Shown here piece by piece: positions 7,977 through 17,486 of a stretch of DNA of 64,000 nucleotides. Positions within the stretch are counted from its first letter, which is position 1. Each line of letters starts with the position of its first letter. Source of the stretch: Veillonella sp. (GTDB taxonomy: Bacteria; Bacillota_C; Negativicutes; Veillonellales; Veillonellaceae); contig JAGZGB010000001.1 in NCBI GenBank assembly GCA_018367495.1, forward strand, positions 1 to 64,000, given 5' to 3'. A model generated the notes under the pieces. It had not been told where the DNA came from, searched no databases, and worked only from the letters and a program-made list of their open reading frames with translations. The position numbers were made by a program, and so were the translations under genes.

Positions 7977-8696
7977 TTATTGATTTGGAACAATGATAAG
8001 CGTACTACGACCACCTAATGTTTCAGCAGAATCATCAGCTAAACGAATTTTAAGCTCTGGTGCATTGAGTACATTACCATTTTGAACAGCATGAGCAGAG
8101 CCAGATAATAGTACAACCCCATCATTTTGATTAGGTGTTTGCGTATAGGTAGCGCGCTCCGCAGAGCCAGATACGTTTCGTTCTGGATTAGAGAATGTCA
8201 CATCCCCTTGTGCTACTGCACGAATTTCTTTTAGCCAACCTTCAACTTGATTACCTGTCAAAGTAGTGCCTTCTGCAATTAAACGAGCGTTGCCAGATAC
8301 AAGGCCATACTCAGTATCTGTATTATATTCAACTTTATCGCCAAAAATTTGACGATCACTACGTTGTAAATGAACACCGCCATTAGCAGTGAATTTATTA
8401 TTATTGTAGCTGTGCACTGATTGTGCAGACATAGCCATATCAGAACCAATCATAGATACGCCACCATCAAGATTTGCTTCCTGAGTTTTTGTATTATACC
8501 ATCCATTAGCACCAGTCATCGTTTTATCAGCTTGAGTAATTACTACATTACCTTTTGCATCAGCACGCCCCGTATTGCCATCATAAGATAATGTATCTGC
8601 GCTAATAGTCAAAGGATCATTTGCGGCCCAAGCTGTAACAGATGCTGTCATAAGCATAGCCAAAATAGCCATACCAATCTGTTTTTTCTTATTCAT
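7977..8696 (-). CDS. lptA: Periplasmic LPS-bridge protein LptA (OstA-like)
   Basis: A 239-residue precursor with a signal peptide (ending SVTAWAA) followed by repeated beta-jellyroll strands of the OstA/LptA type (LTISADTLSYDGNTGRADAKGNVVI, MTGANGWYNTKTQEANLDGGV). LptA units form the periplasmic bridge carrying LPS to LptD. At about 215 mature residues it is longer than E. coli LptA, so it may hold more jellyroll turns. I placed the start at 8696, where GAGGAA lies six bases upstream; the ATG at 8711 overlaps the lptC stop but lacks a site of its own. Confidence 0.88.
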   Translation of the reverse strand: MNKKKQIGMAILAMLMTASVTAWAANDPLTISADTLSYDGNTGRADAKGNVVITQADKTMTGANGWYNTKTQEANLDGGVSMIGSDMAMSAQSVHSYNNNKFTANGGVHLQRSDRQIFGDKVEYNTDTEYGLVSGNARLIAEGTTLTGNQVEGWLKEIRAVAQGDVTFSNPERNVSGSAERATYTQTPNQNDGVVLLSGSAHAVQNGNVLNAPELKIRLADDSAETLGGRSTLIIVPNQ

Positions 8697-8710
8697 TATA
8701 TTTCCTCGCA

Positions 8711-9247
8711 TTACTTCTTCGTTAACTTTGCATTACCAATAGCTTTAATTTTCTTCAAGGACATATTTCCTTCAAGTTTATCACCAGTTAATGTTATATC
8801 TTTACTGTTATAGGTAAAGGCAGATTTAGATGTCAACGTTTTCGTCTTATTATCAAAGTGAAGTGCATCAGTTTTAAACTCAGCTCCATCAGTATTTGTG
8901 GCTGTAACACCTTGATCAATATCAAGGGAGTTGCGATCACCGGTCAATACAGCATGAGGTGCTGTGATTGTTGTAGTTACATCATCTTGATAGAAAAGAC
9001 CTTTTAAATTAGTCAGGACAATAGCTTTTGTACGTGGATCATATTCAATCTTTTCAGCTGATAATGCCCACACTAGCTTACCATCTTTTTCCTCTTGTAG
9101 GTCGGCTCCTTGGAAGTTAATAAGTTGTCCATTCTGATTTTGAGTAGTACCCACATCACCAGAGTCTTTCATAATATATATGATTAGACCAATTAGAGCC
9201 AACACTATAGCGGCCACTATGGCAATTAATTTTTTATTATTTTTCAT
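8711..9247 (-). CDS. lptC: LPS export protein LptC
   Basis: A 178-residue bitopic inner-membrane protein. The N-terminal helix (residues about 7-26, LIAIVAAIVLALIGLIIYIM) is followed by a periplasmic jellyroll with the LptC pattern: INFQGADLQEEKDGKLVWALSAEKIEYD, then TITAPHAVLTGDRNSLDIDQGVTATN. It receives LPS from the LptBF complex and hands it to LptA. The start overlaps the acyltransferase stop by 11 bases and the stop touches the next frame, so translation is coupled. Confidence 0.92.
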   Translation of the reverse strand: MKNNKKLIAIVAAIVLALIGLIIYIMKDSGDVGTTQNQNGQLINFQGADLQEEKDGKLVWALSAEKIEYDPRTKAIVLTNLKGLFYQDDVTTTITAPHAVLTGDRNSLDIDQGVTATNTDGAEFKTDALHFDNKTKTLTSKSAFTYNSKDITLTGDKLEGNMSLKKIKAIGNAKLTKK

Positions 9248-10166
9248 GTGCCCTCTCCCGTGCAGCTATCTTCTTATCATAATCAATAATTTGGTCCATC
9301 TTAGTCATCCAACGATGTTGGAACCAAAGCCACTCATCTGGATGCTCACGAATAAAATCTTCTGTAACACGTACACATTCCTCAGTTAGACGATACATAT
9401 CTGCATCTTCATCACCTGTATCAATATAATATAAGGCTGGTAGAATGTGAACAATATGACCACCTTCAGGCTTGCGGGATGCAAAAATTGGAACTACTGG
9501 TGAGCCAAATTTTTTGGCAAATGTAGCAGGACCTATAACCGCTGAAGAATCCTGTCCCAAAAATGGAATAGGTAATCCATTAATATAGCCATCTTGGTCT
9601 GCTAAAAAACCAAGTAATTTTTTCTTTTTTAATGCCTTAGCAGCAGAAACAATTTCATTACCACCGCTAGCAAACACATCAAGCCCTACCATCTCACGAT
9701 ATTCATTCATAAGACGAGTAAATTGAGCATTAGGTTGTTTCTTAACAATTGTAGTAGATGGGTACCCATGAGCAGCCATAGCGCCTCCCATCCATTCCCA
9801 GTTGCCAATATGACCAGTAAGAACTATGACACCTTTATCGTTAGCGATGGCTTTCTCTAAATGTTCTACCCCTCGCATTTCAATATATTTATTGATAAAA
9901 GATTTTGTTAGATTTGGCATGTACAAGACTTCCATAACACTACGGCCAAGATTCTTAAACAATTTTTCAATCAATTGTTCCGCTTCTTGATCATTCATGT
10001 TCATGCCAATCTTTATATTCTTTATACCTCTGAGTTTTTGCTTCTTCGCTATAAGACCATATACTGGCCCTAAACTAGCGCCTATGAGCAAAATGAGCTT
10101 GTATGGCAGTCGGCAAACAAGCCAGCTAATACCTTTGACTAAATGGTATTGCCATTCGTTATTCAT
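9237..10166 (-). CDS. lpxL: LpxL/HtrB-family lipid A acyltransferase (Kdo-cluster copy)
   Basis: A 309-residue inner-membrane acyltransferase that adds a secondary acyl chain to Kdo2-lipid IVA. The N-terminal amphipathic/membrane helix (YKLILLIGASLGPVYGLIA) is followed by the catalytic HX4E motif in LTGHIGNWEWMG, and by DQDGYINGLPIPFLGQ and the C-terminal HPDEWLWFQHRWMT block. The ATG at 10166 has AAGGAGGTG upstream and sits 14 bases after the kdsC stop. A longer frame from 10235 would run deep into kdsC and is rejected. A second member lies at 22181-23083, so the two may add different chains. Confidence 0.9.
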   Translation of the reverse strand: MNNEWQYHLVKGISWLVCRLPYKLILLIGASLGPVYGLIAKKQKLRGIKNIKIGMNMNDQEAEQLIEKLFKNLGRSVMEVLYMPNLTKSFINKYIEMRGVEHLEKAIANDKGVIVLTGHIGNWEWMGGAMAAHGYPSTTIVKKQPNAQFTRLMNEYREMVGLDVFASGGNEIVSAAKALKKKKLLGFLADQDGYINGLPIPFLGQDSSAVIGPATFAKKFGSPVVPIFASRKPEGGHIVHILPALYYIDTGDEDADMYRLTEECVRVTEDFIREHPDEWLWFQHRWMTKMDQIIDYDKKIAARERAHEK

Positions 10167-10180
10167 TCTGCCCACCTCCT

Positions 10181-10702
10181 TTATTGTCCATGAGCATGGG
10201 CCTCTCGTGCATAGTCTGCTACAATAGTTTCCCACAGTCCTTGATTCTTCAAGATATATTCTATAGCCTCTCTAACAGCACCATGGCCACCATTGACAGT
10301 AGAAATAAATTTAGCTAATTGTTTAACCTCTGATACCGCATTATTTGGTGCCATCGGTAGACCCACAATTTGGAGTGCTCCTAAATCATTTAGGTCATCT
10401 CCCATATACGCAATCGACTCTAATTTAATTTGATATTCCTTACAAAGGGTTCTCAATGCTTCTGTTTTATTGGCATGGCCCATAAGTAGTGCATCAAAAT
10501 GAAGCTCTTTAGCACGTCGCTCAACCATCGGAGATATCCGGGCTGTAATAATAGCAAGCTTAAGTCCTGCTTTTCGAGCTGCCGTTAAGCCTAAGCCATC
10601 TTTTACAGTAAAAGACTTAATCTCTTCCCCACTTGATGTATAGATTAGAGTACCATCAGATAGCACACCATCAACATCAAGAACTATCCATTGAATATTC
10701 AT
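10181..10702 (-). CDS. kdsC: Kdo-8-phosphate phosphatase KdsC
   Basis: A 173-residue HAD-superfamily phosphatase of the short, cap-less KdsC type, releasing Kdo from Kdo 8-phosphate. The nucleophile and general acid are the two Asp of VLDVDGVLSDGTL; the threonine motif is in LAIITARIS, and the metal-binding acidic pair is in YMGDDLNDLGAL. Its start codon shares one base with the kdsD stop (TAATG), and kdsA and kdsB lie just upstream. Confidence 0.95.
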   Translation of the reverse strand: MNIQWIVLDVDGVLSDGTLIYTSSGEEIKSFTVKDGLGLTAARKAGLKLAIITARISPMVERRAKELHFDALLMGHANKTEALRTLCKEYQIKLESIAYMGDDLNDLGALQIVGLPMAPNNAVSEVKQLAKFISTVNGGHGAVREAIEYILKNQGLWETIVADYAREAHAHGQ

Positions 10703-11673
10703 TACACAATGCCTCTACGCAATAAATCCGTAATATGAACAATGCCTAGACATTTGTTATCTGTATCTACAACTGGTAACACAGTAATAGGGCGAGGTTG
10801 GTTTTTCTCCATTAAATGAAGAGCTTCAGCCGCTAATTTGTCCTTTGTAATCGTACGAGGCATAGAGGTCATCATATCCTCTACAGGCCATTCTAGGAAA
10901 TTACTGCCAGAATCTAATCCGCGGCGCACATCACCATCGGTAACAAGGCCTAATAAGTGACCTTCTTCATCAATAACATTAGTAGCACCTAAACCTTTTT
11001 CGGTCATTACAAAGAGTGCATCTCGCACTGTTGCACCTTTAAATACCGTAGGATTATCTTCACCACCATGCATAATATTTTCTACGGTCAACAATAATTT
11101 GCGACCAAGAGAACCACCTGGATGGAATACAGCAAAGTTTTCAGGTGTAAAGTGATGTCGTTCTAATAAGCATACTGCTAAGGCATCACCTAATGCTAAA
11201 GCAACAGTAGTACTTGTAGTTGGCGCTAACCCCAATGGACAAGCTTCACGTTCTACTTCAGCTAGCAATACAATATCAGAATTCTTAGCTAATGTAGATT
11301 CTGGTTTACCTACAACACAAATTAATTTTGCACCTATGCGACGTAAGGATGGTAAGATACTGATGATTTCGCCTGTTTCACCACTATTGGAAAAAGCTAA
11401 TACTACATCATCTTCTGTAATCATACCAAGATCGCCATGCACACCTTCACCAGGATGCATGAAAAGTGCCGGTGTACCAGTACTAGCCAAGGTAGCCGCA
11501 ATTTTGCGACCAATATGACCAGATTTTCCCATACCAGTACATACTACACGGCCCTTACAAGCCAAAATCATATTTACAGCATTTACAAAATTGTGATCCA
11601 AACGAGAACTTAATTCCTCAATAGCACGTGCTTCCTCATGAAGTACCTGTGCTGCTTGTTCTAAAATAGTCAC
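10702..11673 (-). CDS. kdsD: Arabinose-5-phosphate isomerase KdsD (SIS + CBS pair)
   Basis: A 323-residue enzyme converting ribulose 5-phosphate to arabinose 5-phosphate, the first Kdo precursor. An N-terminal SIS domain (residues about 35-185: CTGMGKSGHIGRKIAATLASTGTP, HGDLGMI, FSNSGETGEI, PTTSTT) is followed by two CBS motifs (about 205-323: VENIMHGG, GLVTDGDVRRGL, DMMTSMPRTI). This matches KdsD/GutQ architecture. The start is GTG with AGGGGCGG upstream; there is no closer ATG. Confidence 0.95.
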   Translation of the reverse strand: MTILEQAAQVLHEEARAIEELSSRLDHNFVNAVNMILACKGRVVCTGMGKSGHIGRKIAATLASTGTPALFMHPGEGVHGDLGMITEDDVVLAFSNSGETGEIISILPSLRRIGAKLICVVGKPESTLAKNSDIVLLAEVEREACPLGLAPTTSTTVALALGDALAVCLLERHHFTPENFAVFHPGGSLGRKLLLTVENIMHGGEDNPTVFKGATVRDALFVMTEKGLGATNVIDEEGHLLGLVTDGDVRRGLDSGSNFLEWPVEDMMTSMPRTITKDKLAAEALHLMEKNQPRPITVLPVVDTDNKCLGIVHITDLLRRGIV

Positions 11674-11684
11674 AAATACCGCCC

Positions 11685-12503
11685 CTAACCTTTTACGATT
11701 TTATCAATAGCTACTAAATCTCGTAGCAAAGCTTCAAAATTATCTAAGTATAACATGTTTGGACCATCGGATAAGGCTTCCTCTGGATTATCATGTACTT
11801 CAAAGAATAGACCATCTACACCACTTGCAACAGCGGCACGAGCCAAGTTTGGTACAAATTCGCGATTACCACTAGATTTAGTACCTGCGCCACCAGGTAA
11901 TTGAACGCTATGAGTAGCATCAAAGATTACAGGATAATCAAAAGAGCGCATAATTGGGAATGACCTCATATCTACTACGAGGTTGTTATAGCCAAAGCTA
12001 AAACCGCGTTCTGTAAGCATAAGATTTTCGTTACCAGTTTCTTTCATTTTATTAAGAACATTTTCCATATCCTTAGGAGCCATAAATTGACCTTTTTTTA
12101 CATTTACGCATTTACCAGTTTTAGCAGCCCCATATACAAGGTCTGTTTGGCGACATAAGAATGCAGGAATTTGAAGAATATCTAATACTTCAGCAGCAGG
12201 TTCAATTTGCTCGATAGAGTGAATGTCACTTACAATAGGCACATTAAGTTCCTTCTTGATAGATGCAAGCATTTTTAGGCCTTCCTCTAAACCTGGGCCA
12301 CGAAATGAACCAAAACTAGAACGATTGGCTTTATCGAAAGATGCTTTAAAGATGTAAGGAACGCCTAAACGATGACAAATTTCTTTTGCTCGTTTACCAA
12401 TAGTTAAGGTACGATCATAGTCCTCAATAACACAAGGACCTGCAAGGACGAAGAGACCTTTGCCGCCACCAACTGTAATATCTTTAATTTGAACTGTTTT
12501 CAT
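11685..12503 (-). CDS. kdsA: Kdo-8-phosphate synthase KdsA
   Basis: A 272-residue TIM-barrel aldolase joining arabinose 5-phosphate and phosphoenolpyruvate. Family marks are LAGPCVIEDYDR, FKASFDKANRSS, FRGPGLEEGL, VSDIHS, IPAFLCRQTDL and FDATHSVQLPGG. The Cys of AGPCVI and His/Glu/Asp ligands suggest a metal-dependent form could be possible, but this cannot be settled by eye. Its ATG directly follows the kdsB stop with no gap; ribosome site GAGGAG lies inside kdsB. Confidence 0.96.
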   Translation of the reverse strand: MKTVQIKDITVGGGKGLFVLAGPCVIEDYDRTLTIGKRAKEICHRLGVPYIFKASFDKANRSSFGSFRGPGLEEGLKMLASIKKELNVPIVSDIHSIEQIEPAAEVLDILQIPAFLCRQTDLVYGAAKTGKCVNVKKGQFMAPKDMENVLNKMKETGNENLMLTERGFSFGYNNLVVDMRSFPIMRSFDYPVIFDATHSVQLPGGAGTKSSGNREFVPNLARAAVASGVDGLFFEVHDNPEEALSDGPNMLYLDNFEALLRDLVAIDKIVKG

Positions 12504-13235
12504 TTATTTCTCCTCTTGCTCGTAAATTGCATTCACACGAGCTAAGTCTTCAGGTGTATCAACACCAATAAATCGTTTATCCGTAAGAATAACACGAATA
12601 GTGTAGCCATTTTCAAGAGCTCGCAATTGCTCTAACGATTCAGTTTTTTCCGCAGGAGTCGGTTCCATCTTTGCATAGTTTAATAAAAAATCTCTACGAT
12701 ATGCATAGATACCAATATGTTTAAGTGGAGCACGTACAAAATCATGGCGAGGATAGGGAATTAAAGATCTAGAAAAATACATTGCATCATTGCGATTATT
12801 TAAAATAACCTTCACCGCTGATGGCTCATCATATTCATCTTTCAACAAAGGAGTAGCTACGGTTGCCATTTGTAAGTTTGGATCCTCTTCAAAAAGTCGT
12901 GCCAAATCATCTATAAGTTTAGGCTCAATCATAGGTTCATCACCTTGAACATTAATAATGACATCTAAGCCAGTATAATAACTAGCAACCTCCGCTAATC
13001 GATCCGTTCCTGTAGGGTGATTAGGATCTGTCATCATAACAGTTCCCCCAAAGTTTTGAACTGCAGAATATACACGACCATCATCAGTAGCAACAATAGT
13101 ACATTCTGTCTTTGTCGCTTGTGACACCCGTGCATAAACCCTTTCAATCATTGGTTTACCTGCAATATCCGCTAATGGTTTCCCTGGTAATCTTGTAGAA
13201 CCATAACGAGCAGGAATAACGCATCCAAACTTCAC
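12504..13235 (-). CDS. kdsB: CMP-Kdo synthetase KdsB
   Basis: A 243-residue cytidylyltransferase activating Kdo as CMP-Kdo for WaaA. The nucleotide-binding start is IPARYGSTRLPGKPL, followed by VATDDGRV, HPTGTDRL, VNVQGDEPMI and the C-terminal YAYRRDFL and ESLEQLRALENG blocks that define KdsB. The start codon is GTG, with GGGGGA six bases upstream. It follows lpxK by 44 bases and is fused end-to-start with kdsA. Confidence 0.97.
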   Translation of the reverse strand: MKFGCVIPARYGSTRLPGKPLADIAGKPMIERVYARVSQATKTECTIVATDDGRVYSAVQNFGGTVMMTDPNHPTGTDRLAEVASYYTGLDVIINVQGDEPMIEPKLIDDLARLFEEDPNLQMATVATPLLKDEYDEPSAVKVILNNRNDAMYFSRSLIPYPRHDFVRAPLKHIGIYAYRRDFLLNYAKMEPTPAEKTESLEQLRALENGYTIRVILTDKRFIGVDTPEDLARVNAIYEQEEK

Positions 13236-13279
13236 AATAATCCCCCATTTCTGTTATTCGTGTATCTAATTATTATACA

Positions 13280-14392
13280 CTAAATCTCTAAATTTTCTAT
13301 GAATTCTTGTTTTCCAGAGATGAATTCAATCCCAATAGATAGCACTAGAATCGGCATTTTCAAGTCTTCAATTGCATGCAATTGACTCAACTTCACCGCA
13401 TCCTTCTCCGTGATACAAATAGCATCTGCTTGATGAGCAAATGCCTCTTTCCAAATATCTACAACATCATCATTTTCGAAATTATGATGATCACCAAATG
13501 GCATTGTATGGACCACATTATATCCGATATCGGTCAATGTTTGTGTAAAGGATTGAGGGTTCCCAATACCACTAACCGCCATGATTCGATGCTTTTGATA
13601 TGTATCGACTGGAGAACCATTTTCTCCGTTGGCCCACTCATCTAATGTATACATACATTGAGGCTTGTGGATTGTTTCATATACAGGTGTATTGGGAAGC
13701 ATATGAGCTAAACGCTTACGGATACCTGAAACAACACCTGGTGCCACTTGATCCACCTTGGTAAGAACAATAATACTAGCTCTCTGTAACCCACTAAGCG
13801 GTTCTCGTAATAAACCACGGGGTAATACATGGTCATAACCAAATGGGTTAGAAGCATCAAGCAGAACGATATCAATATCTCGAGCTAATGCACGATGTTG
13901 AAAACCATCATCCATAACTAAGCAGTCGGACCCAAGCTCATCTATAGCAATTTGTGCCGATAAAGCCCGTTCACGACCGATAATCACATTGGACTTTTGT
14001 AATACCTTAGCCAACAGCCAAGCCTCATCACCACTAATGGATGGTTCTACCAACATCGTACCATCTTTAGAAATAATTATATTTTTCTTATTGTCCTCAG
14101 CTCGATAGCCACGGCTAAGTACCGTAGGATGAAGCCCTTTTCGGGCGAGTATATCACATATAAATCTCACCATTGGCGTTTTACCAGTACCTCCAGCGGT
14201 AATGTTACCAACACTGATAACAGGTACGGTAACTCTAGTTACCCCTTTTCCCGCATCAAAGCGAGCATTTCGTATTGATACAGCCTTTTCGTAACCTTTA
14301 CTTAGAAAGCCCAAGCTAGAACGAGCTATATCACCTAATATGGATTGATTTTCACCACTAACAATGGATTTGAATAATGCTTCCCCACTCAT
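13280..14392 (-). CDS. lpxK: Tetraacyldisaccharide 4'-kinase LpxK
   Basis: A 370-residue inner-membrane-associated kinase that phosphorylates the 4' position of the lipid A disaccharide. The P-loop lies in SVGNITAGGTGKTPMV (about residues 60-75). LSRGY, DEAWLLA, VMDDGFQHRALARDIDIVLLD and LPRGLLREPLSGL are the usual LpxK blocks. It starts at ATG 14392 with GGAGGAG upstream and lies 56 bases after waaA. The family is specific, so the call is firm. Confidence 0.96.
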   Translation of the reverse strand: MSGEALFKSIVSGENQSILGDIARSSLGFLSKGYEKAVSIRNARFDAGKGVTRVTVPVISVGNITAGGTGKTPMVRFICDILARKGLHPTVLSRGYRAEDNKKNIIISKDGTMLVEPSISGDEAWLLAKVLQKSNVIIGRERALSAQIAIDELGSDCLVMDDGFQHRALARDIDIVLLDASNPFGYDHVLPRGLLREPLSGLQRASIIVLTKVDQVAPGVVSGIRKRLAHMLPNTPVYETIHKPQCMYTLDEWANGENGSPVDTYQKHRIMAVSGIGNPQSFTQTLTDIGYNVVHTMPFGDHHNFENDDVVDIWKEAFAHQADAICITEKDAVKLSQLHAIEDLKMPILVLSIGIEFISGKQEFIENLEI

Positions 14393-14448
14393 AGGTGACT
14401 CCTCCTATTATGTAATATCATGAATTAATGAAATAAATCATATCTATC

Positions 14449-15753
14449 TTATGGAACAATATGATGTTTTTCGAATAATTGACGCAACTCTTGTGTATTA
14501 CGTTGAGTAGCACCTCGATTTTCACGAATAATATCAAGACAATTTTGACCCATTTCCTTCGCCAAGCCTTTGTCTTTACATAAACGTAACACCATAGTGG
14601 TTAACTCTTTACCATCCTTTACTTGCTCACAAGCATGACGAGAGTTTAATAAACTAAAAATCTCTTTAAAATTAAACATATATGGTCCTACAAGAATCGG
14701 TTTGCCATGTGCTGCAGGTTCAAGAATATTATGGCCCCCAGTTTTCACAAGAGAACCACCAACAAAAATAATATCCCCTAAGCTATATAAACGACCGAGT
14801 TCGCCAATAGTATCCAAAACAACTACAGGTATTCCTTCATGAACTGGCTCTGTCATATCACTACGACAAATAGCATTTAATTCATAACGCTTCGCTAGAT
14901 TTTGAACATCATGACCACGATATATCTCACGAGGCGCAATTAGTAAACGAGCTTGAGGGTATTCTTGTAATACTTGTTTAAAGGTCTCAAATATTGTTTC
15001 TTCCTCACCCTTATGTGTACTACCAGCAATAATTATAGGATGATTATTACCAAAGCCAAACTCTTCAAGAAGAGATTGTTTTTCTTCGTTTGATACAGTA
15101 GCGTACGTTTGGTCGTACTTCATATTCCCTGTTACAGTAATATCTGGTGTATGAGCTCCTAACACTTCAATATGTGCTGCATCAAACTTAGATTGCATAC
15201 AAAAACGTTCAATAGAACGCAACATTTCTTTTGTGAACGCACTAATATATTTATAGCGTTTCATACTACGATCAGAAATCCGCCCATTAACCATCATAAC
15301 AGGAATATCTTCTGATTGCGCAATGCGCAAGAAATTTGGCCAAATTTCTGTTTCTACAAGTAAGATAGTAATAGGTTTAATAATATGCAAAATCTTACGT
15401 GTCAAATAAGGCAAATCAAGAGGAAAGAAAATAATACCTTCTGCCTCCGGAATAATGCGATGTGCCATTGCATGACCTGTAGCAGTTACGACAGATACGA
15501 CCACAACGGCTTCAGGAAATTCCTTTTTTACCTCTTTTACTAACGGACTAGTAGCTACAATTTCCCCTACAGAAGCAGCATGAATCCAAATAGCACGACG
15601 TCCTTCAATTTTCTTTAGTAATGAGGCTGGCATATAGCCTGCACTCTGTTTGATACGCTCATAAAATCCATCTTCAAAGGCGAGACGGTATAAAATAACC
15701 GGAATCAAGCCAATCCAATAAAATATGAGCAATACATTATATATCCAGTACAT
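14449..15753 (-). CDS. waaA: Kdo transferase WaaA (KdtA)
   Basis: A 434-residue membrane-anchored GT-B glycosyltransferase that adds Kdo from CMP-Kdo to lipid IVA. An N-terminal hydrophobic helix (about residues 3-22) is followed by the Kdo-transferase domain (IWIHAASVGEI, VTATGHAMA, IIFFPLDLPYLTRKIL, VETEIWPNFL, VNGRISDRS) and the C-terminal donor domain (GSTHKGEEE, LLIAPREIYRG, FVGGSLVKTGGHNILEPAAHGKPILVGP). The number of Kdo residues it adds cannot be read from sequence. It starts two bases after the msbA stop. Confidence 0.96.
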   Translation of the reverse strand: MYWIYNVLLIFYWIGLIPVILYRLAFEDGFYERIKQSAGYMPASLLKKIEGRRAIWIHAASVGEIVATSPLVKEVKKEFPEAVVVVSVVTATGHAMAHRIIPEAEGIIFFPLDLPYLTRKILHIIKPITILLVETEIWPNFLRIAQSEDIPVMMVNGRISDRSMKRYKYISAFTKEMLRSIERFCMQSKFDAAHIEVLGAHTPDITVTGNMKYDQTYATVSNEEKQSLLEEFGFGNNHPIIIAGSTHKGEEETIFETFKQVLQEYPQARLLIAPREIYRGHDVQNLAKRYELNAICRSDMTEPVHEGIPVVVLDTIGELGRLYSLGDIIFVGGSLVKTGGHNILEPAAHGKPILVGPYMFNFKEIFSLLNSRHACEQVKDGKELTTMVLRLCKDKGLAKEMGQNCLDIIRENRGATQRNTQELRQLFEKHHIVP

Positions 15754-15755
15754 GG

Positions 15756-17486
15756 TTATCCTTTGTTGGAGAATTGAACGGAATAGAGATGATTGTACAA
15801 TCCGCCATTAACAGCTAATAGCTCTTGGTGAGTCCCCTGCTCTACCAAGTGGCCTTGATTAAGTACAACAATTTGATGAGCATTTTGAACTGTGCTCAAT
15901 CGATGGGCAATAACAAATGCAGTACGCCCTTTCATGAGGCGATCTAGTGCCTCTTGTACAAGTTTTTCACTCTCTGTATCTAATGCAGATGTGGCTTCAT
16001 CCAAGATTAGAATACGAGGATCTTTTAAAATAGCACGTGCAATGGCTACCCGTTGACGTTGACCGCCAGATAAGGAGCTGCCTCGCTCACCTACAACTGT
16101 ATCGAGACCATCAGGCATCTTTTCTACGAACTCAAGAACATTAGCAGCCTTAGCAGCTTCATATACCTCTTCATCAGTAGCATCTAATCGACCATACAAG
16201 ATATTCTCTTTAATTGTGGCATTAAATAATACTGTTTCTTGTGGTACAAGTCCGATTTGCTCACGTAATGATTTAAATGTAACATCTTTTACATTATAAC
16301 CATCAATGGTAAGAGCGCCACCCGTTACATCGTAGAAGCGAGGTAACAAGTTAGCAAGAGTCGTTTTACCTGCTCCAGATGGACCAACAAGGGCTACACT
16401 TTCACCAGCCTTAACAGACAACGTGAAGTTTTCAAGCGCCGTTTTTTCACCATCATAAGAGAAGGAAACATCTTTAAACTCTACATCGCCTTTAATAGAT
16501 GGCAACGTAATAGCATCAGCTTTTTCTACAACATCAGTTTTAGTATCTAAGATTTCAAATACACGATCAGCTGCTGCTAAGGCTTTTTGAATGTTACCAT
16601 ACACTTGGCTCAAGCGTTTTACCGGGTTGGACAAATTAATGGCATAAATCAAGAAAGCAATCAAAGAGCCTGCTGTAATAGTTCCTGTTACTACAGAATA
16701 GCCACCATACCAAAGAATGACTGCCACTGCAATAGCCGCAGAAAACTCAACCATTGGACTTAGTAAACTAGTCAACTTAGTAGCTTTAATAACAGCTTTA
16801 AAGTTGCGATCATTTTCATCTTCAAAACGCTTGCGTTCAAAATCTTCACGGGCGAAGGATTTCACAACACGAATTGCACTAATAACCTCTTGTAAAAGGG
16901 CTGTAATGTCAGCCACACGACCTTGTACATCATGACCTGCGACGCGAAGCTTTTTACCAAATACATTGATAATGACCAACACTACAGGAACCGTAATAAA
17001 GGTAACGAGTGTCAATTTCCAGTCAATGAGAAGCATAGACACGAGAGAACCTATCAGTGTTACAGATTCTGTAATAAAGGAAATTAAGTTATCCACTACA
17101 GCAGACTGAAGCGCAGCAACGTCATTTGTAAGATTACTCATGATAACGCCTGTTTTACGGCGGTCAAAATAAGATAAACTTAATTTTTGCAAGTGATTAA
17201 AAATAGCCTCACGGACATCGATGATGACACGTTGTCCAATGTAGGACATATTATAGGTTTGACCATAGGTAGCAAAGCCACGAATTAAGAATATAAGAAT
17301 GATAGCCCCTACAATGAGGTTCAACATAAACATATTCTTTTCATCTAATACTTGGTCTACTACATTTTTAATTAACCAAGGAACTACCAAGTAGGCTGCA
17401 GCCGCAACAATCATGCAAAATACTGCAAAGATCATGCGTTTATAATAAGGCTTTACAAAATATAAGAGCCTAGAGTAACTATTCAT
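15756..17486 (-). CDS. msbA: Lipid A/LPS flippase-type ABC exporter MsbA
   Basis: A 576-residue ABC half-transporter that would flip lipid A-core across the inner membrane. Six membrane helices occupy about residues 15-300. The ATPase domain covers about 330-576, with GPSGAGKTT (Walker A), LSGGQRQRVAIARAIL (signature), ILILDEATSALD (Walker B) and the switch His in VIAHRLSTV. Many exporters share this fold; the assignment to MsbA rests on its position between lpxB and waaA. The start overlaps lpxB by 8 bases. Confidence 0.9.
   Translation of the reverse strand: MNSYSRLLYFVKPYYKRMIFAVFCMIVAAAAYLVVPWLIKNVVDQVLDEKNMFMLNLIVGAIILIFLIRGFATYGQTYNMSYIGQRVIIDVREAIFNHLQKLSLSYFDRRKTGVIMSNLTNDVAALQSAVVDNLISFITESVTLIGSLVSMLLIDWKLTLVTFITVPVVLVIINVFGKKLRVAGHDVQGRVADITALLQEVISAIRVVKSFAREDFERKRFEDENDRNFKAVIKATKLTSLLSPMVEFSAAIAVAVILWYGGYSVVTGTITAGSLIAFLIYAINLSNPVKRLSQVYGNIQKALAAADRVFEILDTKTDVVEKADAITLPSIKGDVEFKDVSFSYDGEKTALENFTLSVKAGESVALVGPSGAGKTTLANLLPRFYDVTGGALTIDGYNVKDVTFKSLREQIGLVPQETVLFNATIKENILYGRLDATDEEVYEAAKAANVLEFVEKMPDGLDTVVGERGSSLSGGQRQRVAIARAILKDPRILILDEATSALDTESEKLVQEALDRLMKGRTAFVIAHRLSTVQNAHQIVVLNQGHLVEQGTHQELLAVNGGLYNHLYSVQFSNKG

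Noticed and set aside
10167..10235. Longer start for the LpxL gene
   Set aside because: It would run into kdsC in another frame, and the strong AAGGAGGTG site fits the ATG at 10166.
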